Of a DNA stretch of 64,000 nucleotides, positions 61,941-64,000 are shown in pieces (positions within the stretch are counted from its first letter, which is position 1; each line of letters starts with the position of its first letter). The DNA lies in NCBI RefSeq assembly GCF_000020985.1, contig NC_011296.1, positions 982,001 through 1,046,000 of the forward strand, in the 5' to 3' direction. The stretch is from Thermodesulfovibrio yellowstonii DSM 11347 (GTDB lineage: Bacteria > Nitrospirota > Thermodesulfovibrionia > Thermodesulfovibrionales > Thermodesulfovibrionaceae). A model generated the notes under the pieces. That model made no database searches. It was not told the DNA's origin and saw only the letters and a program-made list of their open reading frames with translations. Made by a program: the position numbers and the translations under genes.

Positions 61941-63785
61941 CTAACCTTTATGAGTTTTAACAATGTTTAAAAGACTTTCACTTTTGAGTGAATCTATTGA
62001 ATGATATGTTGCTTGAAGCCATTCTGCAATCTCAATTGCTAAATCCATTTTCATAAATTTGTCCTTTTTTTCTGTATCAATAACAATGAAATCTGTTAAC
62101 GGAAAATCTTTTAACATAAAACAAACACTTTTAAGTTCTTCCAAAACAGGTTTATCACTCAAGGATACATTTGGTTTTCCATCTGTAATAATCAAAATTA
62201 ATAATCTATTTTCAGGATACTTAAAATGTGTTATTTTCATTAATTTATAAGCCTCCATAAGTCCAGCTGAAAGAGGAGTTTTACCTCCAGTCGGAATCTC
62301 TCTCAGACGTTTTAACGCGAGTTCCACTGAAGATGTAAGCGGAAGTAATATCTCAGCTTTATCTTTTCTGAAAACAATCATAGCCACTTTATCACGCTTT
62401 TTATAGCAATCTATAAGCAACGAAAGCACTGCTCCTTTTGTTGCCTTCATTCTCTGCTCTACACCCATAGAACCTGAACCATCAACAACAAAAATTACAT
62501 TATGGCTCATTCTTCTCTCTTTTTCTTTGTATCTAAGGTCATCATCAAAAATTACTACATTATCCTTCATTGCTCTGAGTTTTTGAAAAGGTGCTGCGGC
62601 TCTCAGAGTTGCATCAATTGCAATATCTGGTCTTTTTTGCATAAGACTTCTTACATATCTACCTCCCCTACCCTTTGTTTTAGTCTTTGTTCTTCTTCCT
62701 GTTGTTTGCCTTACTATTCTATCTTTCTTGAAAATAAATCTCTTTACTTTAAATTTTTCACCAATTGGGAAAATTTCCTCTTTTTCAGAAGAAGGAATAC
62801 TCTGAGATTTACCATCATGGGATTCTTGGCTTTGGGAAAGAGGAGTTTTTTGTTCTCTGTCTTTTTGCTCTTGTCTGTTTTCTGAATTATTTGAACTGTC
62901 GGTTTCATGTTCTTGTTCGTGTTTCTTTTCTTCAGGCTCTGGTTCAATAGCTCTTCTTCTATGATTTAAAACAAGGTGTGCCACTGCTTTAACATGCTCC
63001 TCAGTAACAGTCTCCTCTTCCCTGTATGCAGCAAAGGCTTTAGAGGCATAGTAAAGATAAATATCTCCTCTATGCCCAGAAACAGCTTCATTTAAAATCA
63101 AATTTGCAATAAATTCTTTTATCTCATCTGAAACTTTAACTTTTTTTATAAACTCTTTGTATTTTAATATTTTTCTAAATAATTGATGTTGCTCTGTAAA
63201 ATGGCATTCATCTAAAGCATTTAACTTCAATATTTCGACTTTTTTATCTTTATCCCTTACTTCATCCATAATCACGCACATGCCGAATCTGTCAAGAAAG
63301 TGAGATGAAAAATCAGCCTCTTCAGGATTCATGGTTGCAATAATCTGAAACTGAGCAGGCTCTCTCAAAGTAATTCCTTCTCTTTCAATGATATTTTCTT
63401 CTCTTGCCTGAACTTCAAAAACAATTGAGAGAATATCCTGTGGAAAAAGATTAATATCTTCAACGATAAGAAAACCTCTGTTTGCCCTTGAAAGAAGTCC
63501 TTTCTGAAAAACTCTTTTCCCAGTTTTTATAGTTTCTTCAATATCAATTCCACCCAAAACCGCCTCTTCAGTAGAATTCATTGGAAGTAGAACAGAGGGA
63601 ATTTTCAGCTGTCTCAACATATCGCAAAATGCTCTAAGAAGAGTTGATTTTCCTGTGCCTCTTTTTCCAGCCAGTAAAACACCGCCAGATTTTGGCTCAA
63701 TTAAATTAAGTAAGAGAGCAAGTTTGGCATTTTCCTGATTTACGAAGTTAAAAAAGTTTATTTTATATTCTTTCAAGGATTGCAT
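61941..63785 (-). CDS. Magnesium/cobalt-chelatase-type subunit D with AAA+ and VWA domains
   Basis: A protein of about 614 residues. It opens with an AAA+ domain containing AGKRGTGKST (Walker A) and GFLIVEDINLFPQD (Walker B) at about residues 34-115. A linker rich in Glu, Gln, Pro and Ser follows at about 290-350. The C-terminal VWA domain has the MIDAS motif FVVDGSGSMG at about 430-440. This is the architecture of BchD/ChlD and of the CobT-like chelatase partners. With the I-type subunit upstream, it may serve a cobalt or other metal chelatase. The ATG at 63785 is preferred to an earlier GTG region at 63818, as it opens at the family start. The frame overlaps the upstream gene. Confidence 0.82.
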   Translation of the reverse strand: MQSLKEYKINFFNFVNQENAKLALLLNLIEPKSGGVLLAGKRGTGKSTLLRAFCDMLRQLKIPSVLLPMNSTEEAVLGGIDIEETIKTGKRVFQKGLLSRANRGFLIVEDINLFPQDILSIVFEVQAREENIIEREGITLREPAQFQIIATMNPEEADFSSHFLDRFGMCVIMDEVRDKDKKVEILKLNALDECHFTEQHQLFRKILKYKEFIKKVKVSDEIKEFIANLILNEAVSGHRGDIYLYYASKAFAAYREEETVTEEHVKAVAHLVLNHRRRAIEPEPEEKKHEQEHETDSSNNSENRQEQKDREQKTPLSQSQESHDGKSQSIPSSEKEEIFPIGEKFKVKRFIFKKDRIVRQTTGRRTKTKTKGRGGRYVRSLMQKRPDIAIDATLRAAAPFQKLRAMKDNVVIFDDDLRYKEKERRMSHNVIFVVDGSGSMGVEQRMKATKGAVLSLLIDCYKKRDKVAMIVFRKDKAEILLPLTSSVELALKRLREIPTGGKTPLSAGLMEAYKLMKITHFKYPENRLLILIITDGKPNVSLSDKPVLEELKSVCFMLKDFPLTDFIVIDTEKKDKFMKMDLAIEIAEWLQATYHSIDSLKSESLLNIVKTHKG

Positions 63786-64000
63786 GAAGTTTCTCTGCCT
63801 CTTGCGAGATATCCTCAAAGGGAAGCCTTTTAAGTCTGTGTCTCAGAGCAAGCGGAGCAATCTTTTTTATATCTTCCTGGGTTATTTCAGCTCTTCCACT
63901 GAATGCAGCAAAAGCTCTTGCAGCCTTAAGCATGACTATGTCTGCCCTGTGACCATCAAGGTTTAGCTCCGCGGTGATATCCACAACAGCTGAGACTGAT
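63763..64000 (-). CDS. Chelatase-type AAA+ ATPase subunit I, C-terminal fragment
   Basis: Only the last about 79 codons are visible; the rest lies beyond the window. The fragment has NLDGHRADIVMLKAARAFAA, then FSGRAEITQEDIKKIAPLAL, then RHRLKRLPFED, the standard C-terminal lid region of BchI/ChlI-type ATPases. It would be the motor that acts with the D-type subunit encoded next, which it overlaps by about 20 bases. The third large chelatase subunit (CobN or ChlH) is not in the window. Confidence 0.85.
   Translation of the reverse strand, partial: SVSAVVDITAELNLDGHRADIVMLKAARAFAAFSGRAEITQEDIKKIAPLALRHRLKRLPFEDISQEAEKLHAILERI

Overview
The window looks like a chromosomal segment of a thermophilic, anaerobic, Gram-negative bacterium of the Thermodesulfovibrio type (Nitrospirota). 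This is inference from gene content and composition; no 16S gene is present. The DNA is AT-rich. There is an outer membrane (a BamA-like protein and TamB) and a periplasm rich in multihaem cytochromes with System II haem attachment. Anaerobic metabolism is indicated by a 2-oxoacid:ferredoxin oxidoreductase and the hydrogenase maturation factor HypD. A TtuA-type tRNA thiolation enzyme, typical of thermophiles, is encoded. I see no transposase, prophage or CRISPR array. Coding density is very high and no gap exceeds 300 bases; the longest are a repeat-filled gap at 50677-50936 and an AT-rich leader at 35475-35718.

Layout. 1-7.2 kb: partial Mn-dependent pyrophosphatase, folK, a DUF4258/DUF2283 pair, a dispersed repeat, OsmC, hypD with an uncharacterised partner, secA, a cupin. 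7.2-11.5 kb: chemoreceptor, zinc alcohol dehydrogenase, radical-SAM DNA-repair-type protein. 11.5-19.6 kb: the macromolecular synthesis operon (rpsU, a Nif3-like gene, dnaG, rpoD), a CAT-anticodon tRNA, then a zinc-ribbon coiled-coil protein, RNase HI, TtuA-like, nitroreductase and SuhB-like genes. 19.3-24.1 kb (minus): YkgJ, RluA, UvrA, DUF3108. 24.1-31.1 kb: an outer-membrane assembly operon (TamB, a BamA-like protein with about seven POTRA domains, a SurA-like stub). 31.1-38.2 kb (minus): NAGS-like acetyltransferase, korC, korB, ppx, proS, mtaB, miaB. 38.3-43.5 kb: Kef antiporter, Fe-S flavoprotein, metallophosphoesterase, a peroxiredoxin under a perfect PerR-box match, tRNA-Ser. 43.5-49.7 kb: a cytochrome region (tetrahaem c3, cytochrome b, 17-haem cytochrome c, thioredoxin-like protein, ResB, CcsB). 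49.7-61.2 kb: tsaD, repeat, argG, dprA, a small gene, topA, SRP RNA, dnaX, ybaB, recR, rodZ-like, rnr. 61.1-64 kb (minus): BioC-like and a Mg-chelatase-type D/I pair cut by the window end.

The most notable points are these. The SRP RNA gene is embedded in the 3' end of the topA reading frame. A nine-A run in dnaX would give a gamma-like short product after slippage in either direction. A PerR-type operator lies on the peroxiredoxin promoter. UvrA lacks the insertion domain. The 17-haem cytochrome contains three tandem four-haem repeats. Two copies of a MITE-like repeat lie just upstream of genes, one of them carrying the likely argG promoter.
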